Part shown: piece after piece, positions 1 through 7,242 of the stretch
Position numbering within the stretch: the stretch's first letter is position 1
Layout: every line of letters starts with the position of its first letter
Assembly (NCBI RefSeq): GCF_014648855.1
Contig: NZ_BMRX01000028.1
Span: forward strand, 1-34,806
Reading direction: 5' to 3'
Length of the DNA: 34,806 nt
Source of the DNA: Streptomyces parvulus
Lineage (GTDB): Bacteria; Actinomycetota; Actinomycetes; Streptomycetales; Streptomycetaceae
Translations under genes and position numbers: made by a program
The notes under the pieces: model-generated
Database searches by the model: none
What the model was told of the DNA's origin: nothing
The model's input: the letters and a program-made list of their open reading frames with translations, nothing else

Positions 1-1489
1 TTCCGCACAGTTCAGCCACGCGGGCGCGGGTGGACAGCCAAGAGATGGCCTGGTCGGAGTTGATGCCGTGGGCGTGGATGTCTTCGCGTTCGCCGAGGGC
101 GGCGAGGTCGGCGGCCTCGTTGCAGCGGCCGGCCATCGCGGTGCGGATGACGTCCTGGTGGCGGTCTATGACGTTGGGAGGCATCTCCCAGTCCCAGCCC
201 CCATCGTCCTCGCCGAGATCTGCGACGTCGCCGATCTCGGCGAAGAGGCTTTCGTCCTCGTACTCCTGGTCGTGGTCGACGTCGGGAACGACCTCGGGGG
301 CTTCCTGCTCGACGGCCAGCGACTGCTGTGCCTTGCGGCGCCGCGACGACGTGTCGGTGAGCGCGGCCTCCTCCTCGGTGATGACGGTCTGGATGATGTC
401 GACGTAGTCCGGGCCGACCTTCCAGACCGCCTGTCCCGGATCCAGGGCCGGGATCCGGGCGATGGCCCAGGCGGGCAGACCGAGTAGGGCGCCGACGATG
501 CCAGCCTCCTCGGGTCCCAGCCGGCCGACGTGGACGACCTCGCACAGCTTCGCCAGGTCGCGCGCCCTGCCCTCTCCGAGGTCGGACAGGGTGTGCATGT
601 AGACGTCCAGCGACAGGCCGGCCTTGCGGGAGTTCTTCAGCAGCCGCTGGATGAGTTCGCTGGTGGCCGGTGACAGGAGGATCTGCCAGGCCTCTTCCAG
701 CACCAGGTGCCGGTGCGGCGCCGTCGACTGCGGCAGCCACACGTGCTCGACCCAGCACGCCACTGCGGCCATCAGCGACGGAATCGCCGGTGAGTTGCGG
801 TCGAGGCGGGAGAAGTCGAAGACGATGATGGGCAGGTCGGTCTCGGGCAGGCCGGCGCTCTCTCCGTCGAACAGGCCCCGCAGGCTGCCCTCGGTGTAGC
901 GGGAGAGCGCGATGGCGGCGCCCTCGCCCCACTCGGTCAGCTTGGCGGCCGGCCAGCGGCCGTCTTCCGGATTCACCAGCGCATCCACGAGGCCGTTGAG
1001 GTTCACGGCCTTGGGGTGGTTCAGCGCGTGCTGGAGTGCGTGGGTGGCCTGGTGGGTGAGGGCGGCGGGTTCTACGGCCGTGATCAGCGAGCGCACTAGC
1101 TGCTCGCGGACCTCGGAGGGAAACAGGTCGGAGACGGGGTTGAGGGTGAAGGTGCCGGCCTGGATGACGCTTCCGTCAAGGGCGCGGGCGAGGGGCACCC
1201 ACTCGCCGCTGTTGTCCTCGCCGAAGGAGTCGATGACGACGTACTGGTGGCCGTGCTTGCGGACCTCGCGGTGAGCCCGGACCTTGCCGGTGGTGCTCTT
1301 GCCCGAGCCGAGGCCCCCCAGCGCGACGCTGTTGGTGGCGGGCAGGAACCGGTCGTCGGTCATGACGGGGGAGAGGGAGAACGGGCGGCCGTCCAGGAGC
1401 GAGCGCCCGATCGGGATGCCGGGGAAACGGGTGCTGGAGGCGACCAGCGGGGCGGTGATCGCGGCGTGGCTGGAGGGCAGGCGGATCAC
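1..1489 (-). CDS. VirB4/TraC-like conjugation ATPase, C-terminus beyond window edge
   Basis: Seen: an open frame of 496 residues starting at GTG 1489 and still open at the left edge. It has a Walker A (GLGSGKST, about residues 59-66), a Walker B-like strand (IIVFDFSRLD) and the HLVLEEAWQIL segment typical of VirB4/TraC/TrwB-like motors, followed by an acidic C-terminal stretch. Known: VirB4-type ATPases energise type IV secretion at the inner membrane. The GTG start overlaps the TGA of the upstream gene (GTGA), implying translational coupling. Inference: this is the ATPase half of a VirB4 whose N-terminal half is the preceding gene, because no VirB4 N-domain precedes the P-loop, which lies only about 60 residues in. 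The length of the missing C-terminus is unknown. Confidence 0.85.
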   Translation of the reverse strand, partial: MIRLPSSHAAITAPLVASSTRFPGIPIGRSLLDGRPFSLSPVMTDDRFLPATNSVALGGLGSGKSTTGKVRAHREVRKHGHQYVVIDSFGEDNSGEWVPLARALDGSVIQAGTFTLNPVSDLFPSEVREQLVRSLITAVEPAALTHQATHALQHALNHPKAVNLNGLVDALVNPEDGRWPAAKLTEWGEGAAIALSRYTEGSLRGLFDGESAGLPETDLPIIVFDFSRLDRNSPAIPSLMAAVACWVEHVWLPQSTAPHRHLVLEEAWQILLSPATSELIQRLLKNSRKAGLSLDVYMHTLSDLGEGRARDLAKLCEVVHVGRLGPEEAGIVGALLGLPAWAIARIPALDPGQAVWKVGPDYVDIIQTVITEEEAALTDTSSRRRKAQQSLAVEQEAPEVVPDVDHDQEYEDESLFAEIGDVADLGEDDGGWDWEMPPNVIDRHQDVIRTAMAGRCNEAADLAALGEREDIHAHGINSDQAISWLSTRARVAELCG

Positions 1490-2562
1490 AGGACCGCTCC
1501 TTTCCGGGTGGAGGCGCCGTGCGGCGTGGTCATCACGTGCGCGCGGTGCTGCTGGCCGGTGAGCCAGTCGAGGCGGATGCGGTGCCGGTCGGCGAGCAGC
1601 ACGGTCTGCCAGCGGGCATCGGTGACGGCCTCGGGGCTGTCTGCCCAGACCGTGAGGTAGGCGTCGGTGTCGACGAGGGTGGAGCCGTCGACCAGGGCCC
1701 CGTGGGTGGTGGCGTTGGCCAGGCCGTGGGTGTCGGCCTTGACCTTGTCCGTGGTGAAGGCCTCGGACGCGGCGCTCTGCCACTTCGCGGAGCGGCGGGA
1801 CTGGCCGGCGGGCAGCGGCCGGTACAGGACGGCGAGGGAGCGGTCGTCCGCAGCGGGGCCGAGCAGCAGCTTCGGCATGAGGTCGCCGTCGGCCTCGTGG
1901 GGCCAGGCGGTGATCCGTGCGGTGGCCGCGTGGCGGCCGTCGTCCAGGGCAACCCATCCCGGACCCTGCTCGGTCACCGCCGGCACCGGCTCCGGCTCCA
2001 CCTGCGTGAGCGCGCCGAGGGTGGCGAACTCACCGGCCAGAGTCTCCAGGACGCGGTCCGGCTGGCCCACCAGGCCCTTGGGTACGTGGACAGAGATGGT
2101 CTGCGCGTGGTCGGTGTAGTCGCCCACGCGGGCGTGATGGGTGACGTGGACCTGCACGCCCGCACTGCGGGCCTGGCTGCCGGCGAACACCAGGGCACGG
2201 GAGAACGCCTCGTGGAACGCGGCCCGCGCGTTGGCGTCCTGCATGATGCCGTGCCCGGGGTACAGGGTCCAAGTGGCGGTCGCACCCGTCCCGGCGGCCA
2301 TGGAGGCCGGTGCGGTGCGCTCGCGTAGGCGCCGGTAGCCGACCGTTGCCCAGCGCGCGATCGAACGCGGCCCGGGCGCCAGGTTCAGCAGCGCCGCGCC
2401 TACGCCGACCGCACCGAAGGTCCATGCCGGGGGCGGGGTGATCAGGGCCGACATGAGGACGGCGCCTCCGACGCCGGCATTCGCCTTCGTCAGCAGCATC
2501 TCGGCGGGGCTCAGGCCGCGTTGCAGGGCGGGCACGCGGAAACCGGGCGTCAGGGAGTACAC
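1486..2562 (-). CDS. SCO6880-like conjugation protein, candidate VirB3/VirB4 N-terminal half
   Basis: A 358-residue protein. I choose GTG 2562 because GAGGAGGAATC sits directly before it; the longer ATG at 2598 lies inside a hairpin. Two hydrophobic segments fall near residues 22-65, then a soluble domain follows. The C-terminal part (DAYLTVWADSPEAV, then LDWLTGQQHRAHV) resembles the segment just before the P-loop in VirB4 proteins. It matches what I recall of actinobacterial proteins named after SCO6880. It lies between the VirB6-like gene and the ATPase, overlapping the latter by four bases. Inference: a membrane-anchored partner of the ATPase. The family assignment is from memory, not from a search. 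Confidence 0.75.
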   Translation of the reverse strand: MYSLTPGFRVPALQRGLSPAEMLLTKANAGVGGAVLMSALITPPPAWTFGAVGVGAALLNLAPGPRSIARWATVGYRRLRERTAPASMAAGTGATATWTLYPGHGIMQDANARAAFHEAFSRALVFAGSQARSAGVQVHVTHHARVGDYTDHAQTISVHVPKGLVGQPDRVLETLAGEFATLGALTQVEPEPVPAVTEQGPGWVALDDGRHAATARITAWPHEADGDLMPKLLLGPAADDRSLAVLYRPLPAGQSRRSAKWQSAASEAFTTDKVKADTHGLANATTHGALVDGSTLVDTDAYLTVWADSPEAVTDARWQTVLLADRHRIRLDWLTGQQHRAHVMTTPHGASTRKGAVL

Positions 2563-2585
2563 GATTCCTCCTCGAAGAACGGCCC

Positions 2586-2643
2586 GGTCCCGGGGCATCC
2601 CGCCGACCGCTCAGCGCGGTGTGCGACGGGATGCCCCGGGACC
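2586..2643 (-). terminator. Long perfect hairpin between VirB6-like and SCO6880-like genes
   Basis: Arms 2586-2602 and 2627-2643 are perfectly complementary over 17 bases (GGTCCCGGGGCATCCCG and its complement). The 24-base loop contains a smaller ACCGC/GCGGT stem. It starts just after the stop at 2652. There is no U-tract, as is common for Streptomyces. It could terminate, or more likely attenuate or stabilise, the polycistronic message, since downstream tra genes need to be expressed. Confidence 0.75.
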
Positions 2644-2651
2644 AGGGTGGG

Positions 2652-3926
2652 CTACGGGTTGGCGGGCGGGTTGGGCGCCGGCTGCGGGGCCGGTGCCTGG
2701 GACGAAACGGCCCGGTTGGCAGCCGGCTGCGGCTGCTGGGCGGGGCCGCCGGGCGACGCGGGGCGAGCAGCTGTCCGCGCTGCCGCGCGCGCCGCGCTGA
2801 TCTGCGCGGTGCGTGCCGTGTCCCGCGCGGCCTTCGCGCTGGCGGACTCGGTCGTCAGCCGACCCGGCCGGTCATGCTTGGCAAGGCCGTAGGCGCCGAA
2901 CAGCACCCCGCGGTCCTGCGACATGGCCCGGCCGGGGGTGTCCACCGTGCGCGGATAGCGTGGCGTGCTCTCCTGCTCGTAGACGTCCGGTGCACCGGCC
3001 CGCACGACTGCCCGCGCCAGTGGGCTCTCGGTCCTGCGCTCCACTGCCGTCCGGGCAGCGCCGGCCAGCCGCGGCCCGAAGTACGGCACACCGTGGAAGA
3101 TCATGCGCAGCATGAGGACGTCGGCGGCGACCAGCAGCACGGCATCCATCACCAGCGCGCCCTTGGTGAACTGCACGAACGGACTGATGAGCAGCAGGGC
3201 AAACGGCGCGAACATCAGCCCCAGCAGCCGCATCATCCATGCCTTGAGTGCCGAGGTGTCGCCGCCGCGTGCCAGCGAGGCCAGCACGACCGGGGCGAGG
3301 CAGACGAAGACGAGGATGCCGAGGCTGCGCGTCATGAACACCAGCGCCGCGAAGCCGAGAGCGACCACGAGCGCAGCGAAGATAATCATGATGGACAGCG
3401 GGTTCTCCGCGTCCGCCGCATCTTCCATGTCTTTGCGGATGACCCCGAACAGGGTTCCTTCGTCGCTGTTGAACGCAACCGTGAACGCGTTGCTGACGGC
3501 CTTGTTCAGCAGCATCACGGCGCCGGGGACCGAGGCCATGCTGGCGACGGCGGCGAGGGTCCATCCGGTCGACGCCCCGAGCTGCCGCATGCGGGGCGCG
3601 CCCTGCCAGGCGGTCAGGGCGCACACGACGACGACGCAGATGAAGATGGCGACGGCCAGGTGCTGTCCCAGCCAGAGGAACTGGCTGTAGAGCCAGCTGT
3701 CGGCCTTCTCCGGTGCCCATGTGCTGTCCGGCGCGACCAGCCCCTGAATCTTCTTGATCAGGCTGTCGGCGAGGTCCTGGAGGTTGGTGACGGCTCCGCC
3801 GGTGAGGCCGTCCCCGCCGGAGGCCGGCCCCCCGTCAGGGGGGCCGGCTCCGTCGTTGTCCCTCTCGCAGTACGCCTTGGCCGGACCCTTGATCGCGTCG
3901 CACGGGTCGTTTGCCAGGAAGGACAT
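2652..3926 (-). CDS. VirB6/TrbL-like polytopic membrane protein (SCO6881-like)
   Basis: A 424-residue protein. An extracytoplasmic-looking N-terminus contains two cysteines (C9 and C20). It is followed by about five to six hydrophobic helices between residues 88 and 280, including HLAVAIFICVVVVCALTAW and SIMIIFAALVVALGFAALVF. A long Ala/Pro/Gln-rich hydrophilic tail ends the protein. Known: VirB6/TrbL proteins form the inner-membrane channel of type IV secretion systems and have this layout of central helices and a variable tail. The gene begins 5 bases after the VirB2-like gene ends, so the two are probably co-translated. An 11-bp perfect hairpin lies inside its first 110 bases (3823-3848). 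Confidence 0.75.
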   Translation of the reverse strand: MSFLANDPCDAIKGPAKAYCERDNDGAGPPDGGPASGGDGLTGGAVTNLQDLADSLIKKIQGLVAPDSTWAPEKADSWLYSQFLWLGQHLAVAIFICVVVVCALTAWQGAPRMRQLGASTGWTLAAVASMASVPGAVMLLNKAVSNAFTVAFNSDEGTLFGVIRKDMEDAADAENPLSIMIIFAALVVALGFAALVFMTRSLGILVFVCLAPVVLASLARGGDTSALKAWMMRLLGLMFAPFALLLISPFVQFTKGALVMDAVLLVAADVLMLRMIFHGVPYFGPRLAGAARTAVERRTESPLARAVVRAGAPDVYEQESTPRYPRTVDTPGRAMSQDRGVLFGAYGLAKHDRPGRLTTESASAKAARDTARTAQISAARAAARTAARPASPGGPAQQPQPAANRAVSSQAPAPQPAPNPPANP

Positions 3927-3931
3927 GAGGA

Positions 3932-4204
3932 TCAGCCCTTGGCCTCGGTGACGGTGCTGAACAGGGTGTCCCCGTACAGGGCCAGGACCACGGCGACGAA
4001 CAGCGTGCCGACGGCCTTGGCACCCTTGATCAGGGCGCTCTTGGGGTCGCCGGACAGAGAGAGGAGCATGCCGAGGGCGATGATGGAGAGGACCGCCGGG
4101 ATGCCCTTGGTGACCAGGCCGCCGCCGGTGAGGCCGATGGTGTCGAAGAAGTCCTTGAAGCCCTTGGACATGTCGACGGGCGCGGCGAGGAAGACGTTTC
4201 GCAT
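3932..4204 (-). CDS. Small two-helix membrane protein, VirB2-like
   Basis: A 90-residue protein with two hydrophobic segments (GIPAVLSIIALGMLLSLSG and AVGTLFVAVVLALYG) separated by a short basic loop. That is the arrangement of VirB2/TrbC-type pilins and related small T4SS membrane proteins. An AAGGAG site seven bases before the ATG overlaps the end of the upstream transglycosylase gene, so translation is coupled. Its place directly before the VirB6-like gene supports a T4SS role. Gram-positive systems usually lack a pilus, so a channel or scaffold role is equally possible. There is no evident cleavable signal peptide. Confidence 0.7.
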   Translation of the reverse strand: MRNVFLAAPVDMSKGFKDFFDTIGLTGGGLVTKGIPAVLSIIALGMLLSLSGDPKSALIKGAKAVGTLFVAVVLALYGDTLFSTVTEAKG

Positions 4205-4205
4205 T

Positions 4206-5201
4206 TCAGATCTCCTTGTTGGTGTGCGTGGTGGGGCGGGCGACGGCGAACAGGTCGGTCATGGTGTCCAGGGGTGAATAGCGGACGTCGGTTCCGGGGC
4301 GGGGAGCGTCGATCATCCAGCCGCTGCCGACGTAAATGCCGACGTGGTGAATGCTCGTGGCGCTCTTTCCGTAGAAGACGAGGTCCCCGGGCTTTACCTG
4401 TCCGGGTTTGACGGGCTGGGATGCCGCGTACTGTGCGGCGGCCGTGCGGGGCAGGGTGATGCCTGCTTTCGCGTAGGCGTAGAGCGTGAGCCCTGAGCAG
4501 TCAAAACCCGTGGTGCCCGATCCGGTACTGCCATTGGGAGAGCAGCAGATACCGCGACTGGGGCCCTTCGCGTTTCCCCCGCCCCACGAGTAGGGGGTGC
4601 CGAGCATTCCCTGTGCCGCTTTGATCGCGGTAGTCGCCTGGTCGGCGGTGGCGGTTTTCCCTCCGTCTCCGCCCTGGCTGGCGAGGGCGTTGATGGAGCG
4701 GACGTAGTTCTGTGTTTCCCGGTACGGGGGGACGCCGCCGTATTTCTGGACGGCGCCACTTCCCGCGTTGTAAGCGGCAAGCATGTTGTTCTGCCGGTTA
4801 CCGGGGACGTCCTTGACGTCCTCGGCGATCGCGCAGAGGTATGTTGCGGACGACGGGATCGCATCCTCGGGGTCCCAGACGTTCCGCTTGCCGTCGCCGT
4901 TGCCATCAATTCCGTGGGTTTCCCACGTGGACGGCATGAACTGCGCGATGCCCTGCGCACCCACGGGTGAGCTGGCTTTCGGATTGAAGCCGGATTCCTG
5001 TGTGAGCAGGGCAGCGAGCAGGTTCGGGCTAACCTCGGGGCAGGTGTCTCCCGCGTCCTCGATCAGGGTTTTGTATTCGGCGGGCACGGCCATGCTGAGC
5101 GCTGTACCTATGGGGTCGTCGCCGGCGGCCTGGACGAGCGCGGCCACGATGACGGCCACGGTCGCTCCTGCCCCGAGCGCGGCCATTCCTGAGGCACGCA
5201 A
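4206..5201 (-). CDS. Bifunctional lytic transglycosylase / NlpC-P60 peptidase (VirB1-like)
   Basis: A 331-residue cell-wall hydrolase. I choose TTG 5201 because GGGAGG lies seven bases upstream; the longer frame runs back into traB. A hydrophobic N-terminal anchor or signal (residues 6-26) is followed by an SLT domain with catalytic E69 in TQESGF, GAQGIAQFMPSTW, and the AAYNAG motif. The C-terminal NlpC/P60 domain has catalytic C235 in DCSGLTLYAY and H286 in SIHHVGIYVG. Known: such enzymes open peptidoglycan locally to let conjugation channels assemble. It sits between traB and the VirB2-like gene, one base before the latter, and acts outside the membrane. Confidence 0.93.
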   Translation of the reverse strand: MRASGMAALGAGATVAVIVAALVQAAGDDPIGTALSMAVPAEYKTLIEDAGDTCPEVSPNLLAALLTQESGFNPKASSPVGAQGIAQFMPSTWETHGIDGNGDGKRNVWDPEDAIPSSATYLCAIAEDVKDVPGNRQNNMLAAYNAGSGAVQKYGGVPPYRETQNYVRSINALASQGGDGGKTATADQATTAIKAAQGMLGTPYSWGGGNAKGPSRGICCSPNGSTGSGTTGFDCSGLTLYAYAKAGITLPRTAAAQYAASQPVKPGQVKPGDLVFYGKSATSIHHVGIYVGSGWMIDAPRPGTDVRYSPLDTMTDLFAVARPTTHTNKEI

Positions 5202-5250
5202 CGGGCTTCCTCCCTCCCTTCCCTTGTTTTGGTTGTTTTTGCAGCTCAGG

Positions 5251-5359
5251 ACCGTCACCTTGGACCGCACCCGGACCGTCACCCGGCGCCTGGGCACCGT
5301 CACCCGGCGTGGCGGGGTGACGGTGAGGTGGCGGTGTGGGTGCGGTGCTGGGTGACGGT
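5251..5359. repeat. Five-copy 9-mer ACCGTCACC cluster between traB and the hydrolase gene
   Basis: ACCGTCACC occurs at 5251-5259, 5275-5283 and 5296-5304. Its reverse complement GGTGACGGT occurs at 5316-5324 and 5351-5359, the last touching the traB stop codon. Two copies extend to ACCGTCACCCGGCG. The layout is three direct plus two inverted copies in 109 bases of non-coding DNA. Candidate roles are a clt/TRS site read by TraB, or an operator for the hydrolase operon. Confidence 0.7.
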
Positions 5360-6978
5360 CACGAATGGGACATAGCGGCGGCGGTGAGGTCGGCCAGGCG
5401 GTAGCCTCGGACGCCCTTCGCTCCACGGTGAGCTGAGACACCGAGTAGCTTGTTGAGCTGCTTTCCGACTTCCGTCGGATCGGTTTCTGCGATACCAAGC
5501 GCCGGGGCCAGTTCGGGCGTGGGCATGAATTTCACACCCCTACTCTGCATCAGTTCGATTGCCTGCCGGATCGGTGTTTCCTCCGGTAGCGATTCCATGC
5601 GCTGACCGGCATTTTCGTCCACCACATCCCAGATGAACTTGTCATCGAAGTTGAAGCCTCGGATGAGGGTGGACCGTCCGTTGGCGAACAGAACTGCCTG
5701 ACCCTTGATGTCCGGGTCAAGGAGAACCGGATTGATGGGTGCGATGGTTTCGAAGTAGGTGTCTCCGAGAGCGACCTTGGCCGTTCCTGCCGATGCCACA
5801 TACAGGCACATCCGGTAAAGGAACTGATCCCTCACCTCAACAGGAATGGCGTTCACGGAAGGCCGCTGCGTCATGAGTACCGTGGAAATGCCAGACTCCA
5901 GGGACTTGGCGACCAGGGATCGCGTGTCACCGGAAATCTGCCTGGCCTGGTCCTTTTCCTCGTTTGTGGCGCCCGACGCAAAGAAGTCGGCAGCTTCGTC
6001 CACGATGAAGATGACCGGCTTGAACTTCGGCGCGGGCTGCCGGTTACGGATGGCTTCCGTAATCTGCGCGTACCGGTCGTCCGAACGTCGGTTGAGTTCC
6101 TGGACCATGTCCCAGAACACGGCCGGGTCGTCGGACGATTCGTAGCGGGTGGCGATCGGCTCGAAGCGGGTCAGTCCGCAGAACTTGCCGTCGAGCAGGT
6201 ACAGCTCGAATTCGCCGTACGCGATGAGCAGGCAGGTAATGAGGCCGTTGACCAGGGTGGTCTTGCCCATCTGGGTCATTCCCGCGACCAGGAGCGAGGC
6301 TTTGTCGAAGGTGGGCACGCCGGCGAGCTGTCCGTTGACGTCGTGACCGAGCGGGACGCCGGCGAAGGTCTCGATTTCCTGGCGGGTCGGGGCCGGGAAC
6401 GGCCGGGTGAACGGGGGTTCGTGGAGCTTGAGGAGCTTGACGCGGCGTTCGTTGTCGCGGCTACGCTGCATGGTCAGGTGCAGGCGGGTGACGCCGAACA
6501 TGCCGGCCACGTTGCCCAGCCGCTTCTCGACGTCCTCGTACGTACGGCCCTTGGGGACCAGGAAGTCGTAGACCTCGCCGGTCTGCACCGGGGCGATCGT
6601 GACTTGGTCGGCCCTGATGACCTGCTCGCCGCCGATGACGCCGGCCGTGCGCAGTGCCGCTGTCAGCTCCGGGTGCGCGGGAACCGTCTCAGCGTCCGTC
6701 TCACCGTCCAGGGAGGCCGCGGGCGCCGCCTCCTGCTTGAGGGTTGCGGCGGGTTGCGTCTGGCCCGTCAGGAGCCGCTGGAGGCTGCTGCGCAGGCGCC
6801 AGGCGCCGTAGCCGAGGCCGACCAGCACAGCAACCACGAGCACCACCGTGACCGGCCACGACAGGCCAAGCTTGTCCTTGATGGCACCGAGAACGGCGAA
6901 GACCGTGACAAGGCCGCCGATGGCGCCCGCCGCGTGCCCCCATGCATCGTCGTTGACCTGCTGTTTCTTCCTTCCCAC
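5359..6978 (-). CDS. TraB-like FtsK/SpoIIIE DNA translocase
   Basis: A 539-residue protein starting at GTG 6978. It has two transmembrane helices (about residues 16-34 and 42-62) and a linker. The RecA-like motor has Walker A GMTQMGKTT (233-241) and Walker B VIFIVDEAA (322-330), and an STVLMTQRPS sensor-like segment. A C-terminal winged-helix-like end (TEVGKQLNKLLG to VRGYRLADL) completes the architecture. Known: Streptomyces TraB forms a hexameric pore that moves double-stranded plasmid DNA between hyphae by recognising clt repeats through its C-terminal winged helix. Repeat clusters lie both upstream (7061-7130) and downstream (5251-5359). The SD is weak, suggesting tight translational control of a potentially lethal gene. 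Confidence 0.88.
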   Translation of the reverse strand: MGRKKQQVNDDAWGHAAGAIGGLVTVFAVLGAIKDKLGLSWPVTVVLVVAVLVGLGYGAWRLRSSLQRLLTGQTQPAATLKQEAAPAASLDGETDAETVPAHPELTAALRTAGVIGGEQVIRADQVTIAPVQTGEVYDFLVPKGRTYEDVEKRLGNVAGMFGVTRLHLTMQRSRDNERRVKLLKLHEPPFTRPFPAPTRQEIETFAGVPLGHDVNGQLAGVPTFDKASLLVAGMTQMGKTTLVNGLITCLLIAYGEFELYLLDGKFCGLTRFEPIATRYESSDDPAVFWDMVQELNRRSDDRYAQITEAIRNRQPAPKFKPVIFIVDEAADFFASGATNEEKDQARQISGDTRSLVAKSLESGISTVLMTQRPSVNAIPVEVRDQFLYRMCLYVASAGTAKVALGDTYFETIAPINPVLLDPDIKGQAVLFANGRSTLIRGFNFDDKFIWDVVDENAGQRMESLPEETPIRQAIELMQSRGVKFMPTPELAPALGIAETDPTEVGKQLNKLLGVSAHRGAKGVRGYRLADLTAAAMSHS

Positions 6979-7060
6979 ACCCCTGCCCTTTCACTGTGAT
7001 CATGAATGGTTGCGCGAGCGTAACCGCGCACCCGTTCGATTTCTTGGGGTTTTTGTCCAG

Positions 7061-7130
7061 CGCTCGCCGGATCTGCTCCCCGGGTCTGCGAACGCGTGGT
7101 CCGCTCGCCGGGTCACTCATCGGGTCTGCG
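7061..7130. repeat. Two ~30-bp direct repeats upstream of traB
   Basis: The first unit, 7061-7090, begins CGCTCGCCGG and ends CGGGTCTGCG. The second, 7102-7130, has the same two ends with a different middle. The traB-strand reading contains GACCCG three times. The cluster lies 80-150 bases upstream of the traB start. It is a candidate operator for a KorSA-like regulator or a TraB recognition site. Confidence 0.55.
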
Positions 7131-7169
7131 CAGGTCGACTGCGCCTTTCGGCTTCCGGCAGTCGCAGCA

Positions 7170-7198
7170 AGGGCCAGCCCGCACGGCGGGCTGGCCCT
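7170..7198 (-). terminator. Strong hairpin after the SpdB-like gene
   Basis: Arms 7170-7182 and 7186-7198 pair over 13 bases (AGGGCCAGCCCGC / GCGGGCTGGCCCT) around a 3-base loop. It starts 45 bases beyond the stop of the minus-strand membrane-protein gene, a typical position for an intrinsic terminator. traB transcription may therefore start from its own promoter in 6979-7165. Confidence 0.75.
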
Positions 7199-7242
7199 CA
7201 CTGGTGGTGCCGGACAAAACGGGGCGGACGCCCTGATGTGGG

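Noticed and set aside
2619..4277. A 552-codon plus-strand frame opposite the VirB6-like gene
   Set aside because: Gln/Glu/His/Arg-rich antisense shadow of a gene with clear membrane helices and RBS on the minus strand.
5359..5498. Upstream extension of the hydrolase gene to 5498
   Set aside because: The extension overlaps traB, is basic and low complexity, and lacks an RBS; TTG 5201 has an ideal one.
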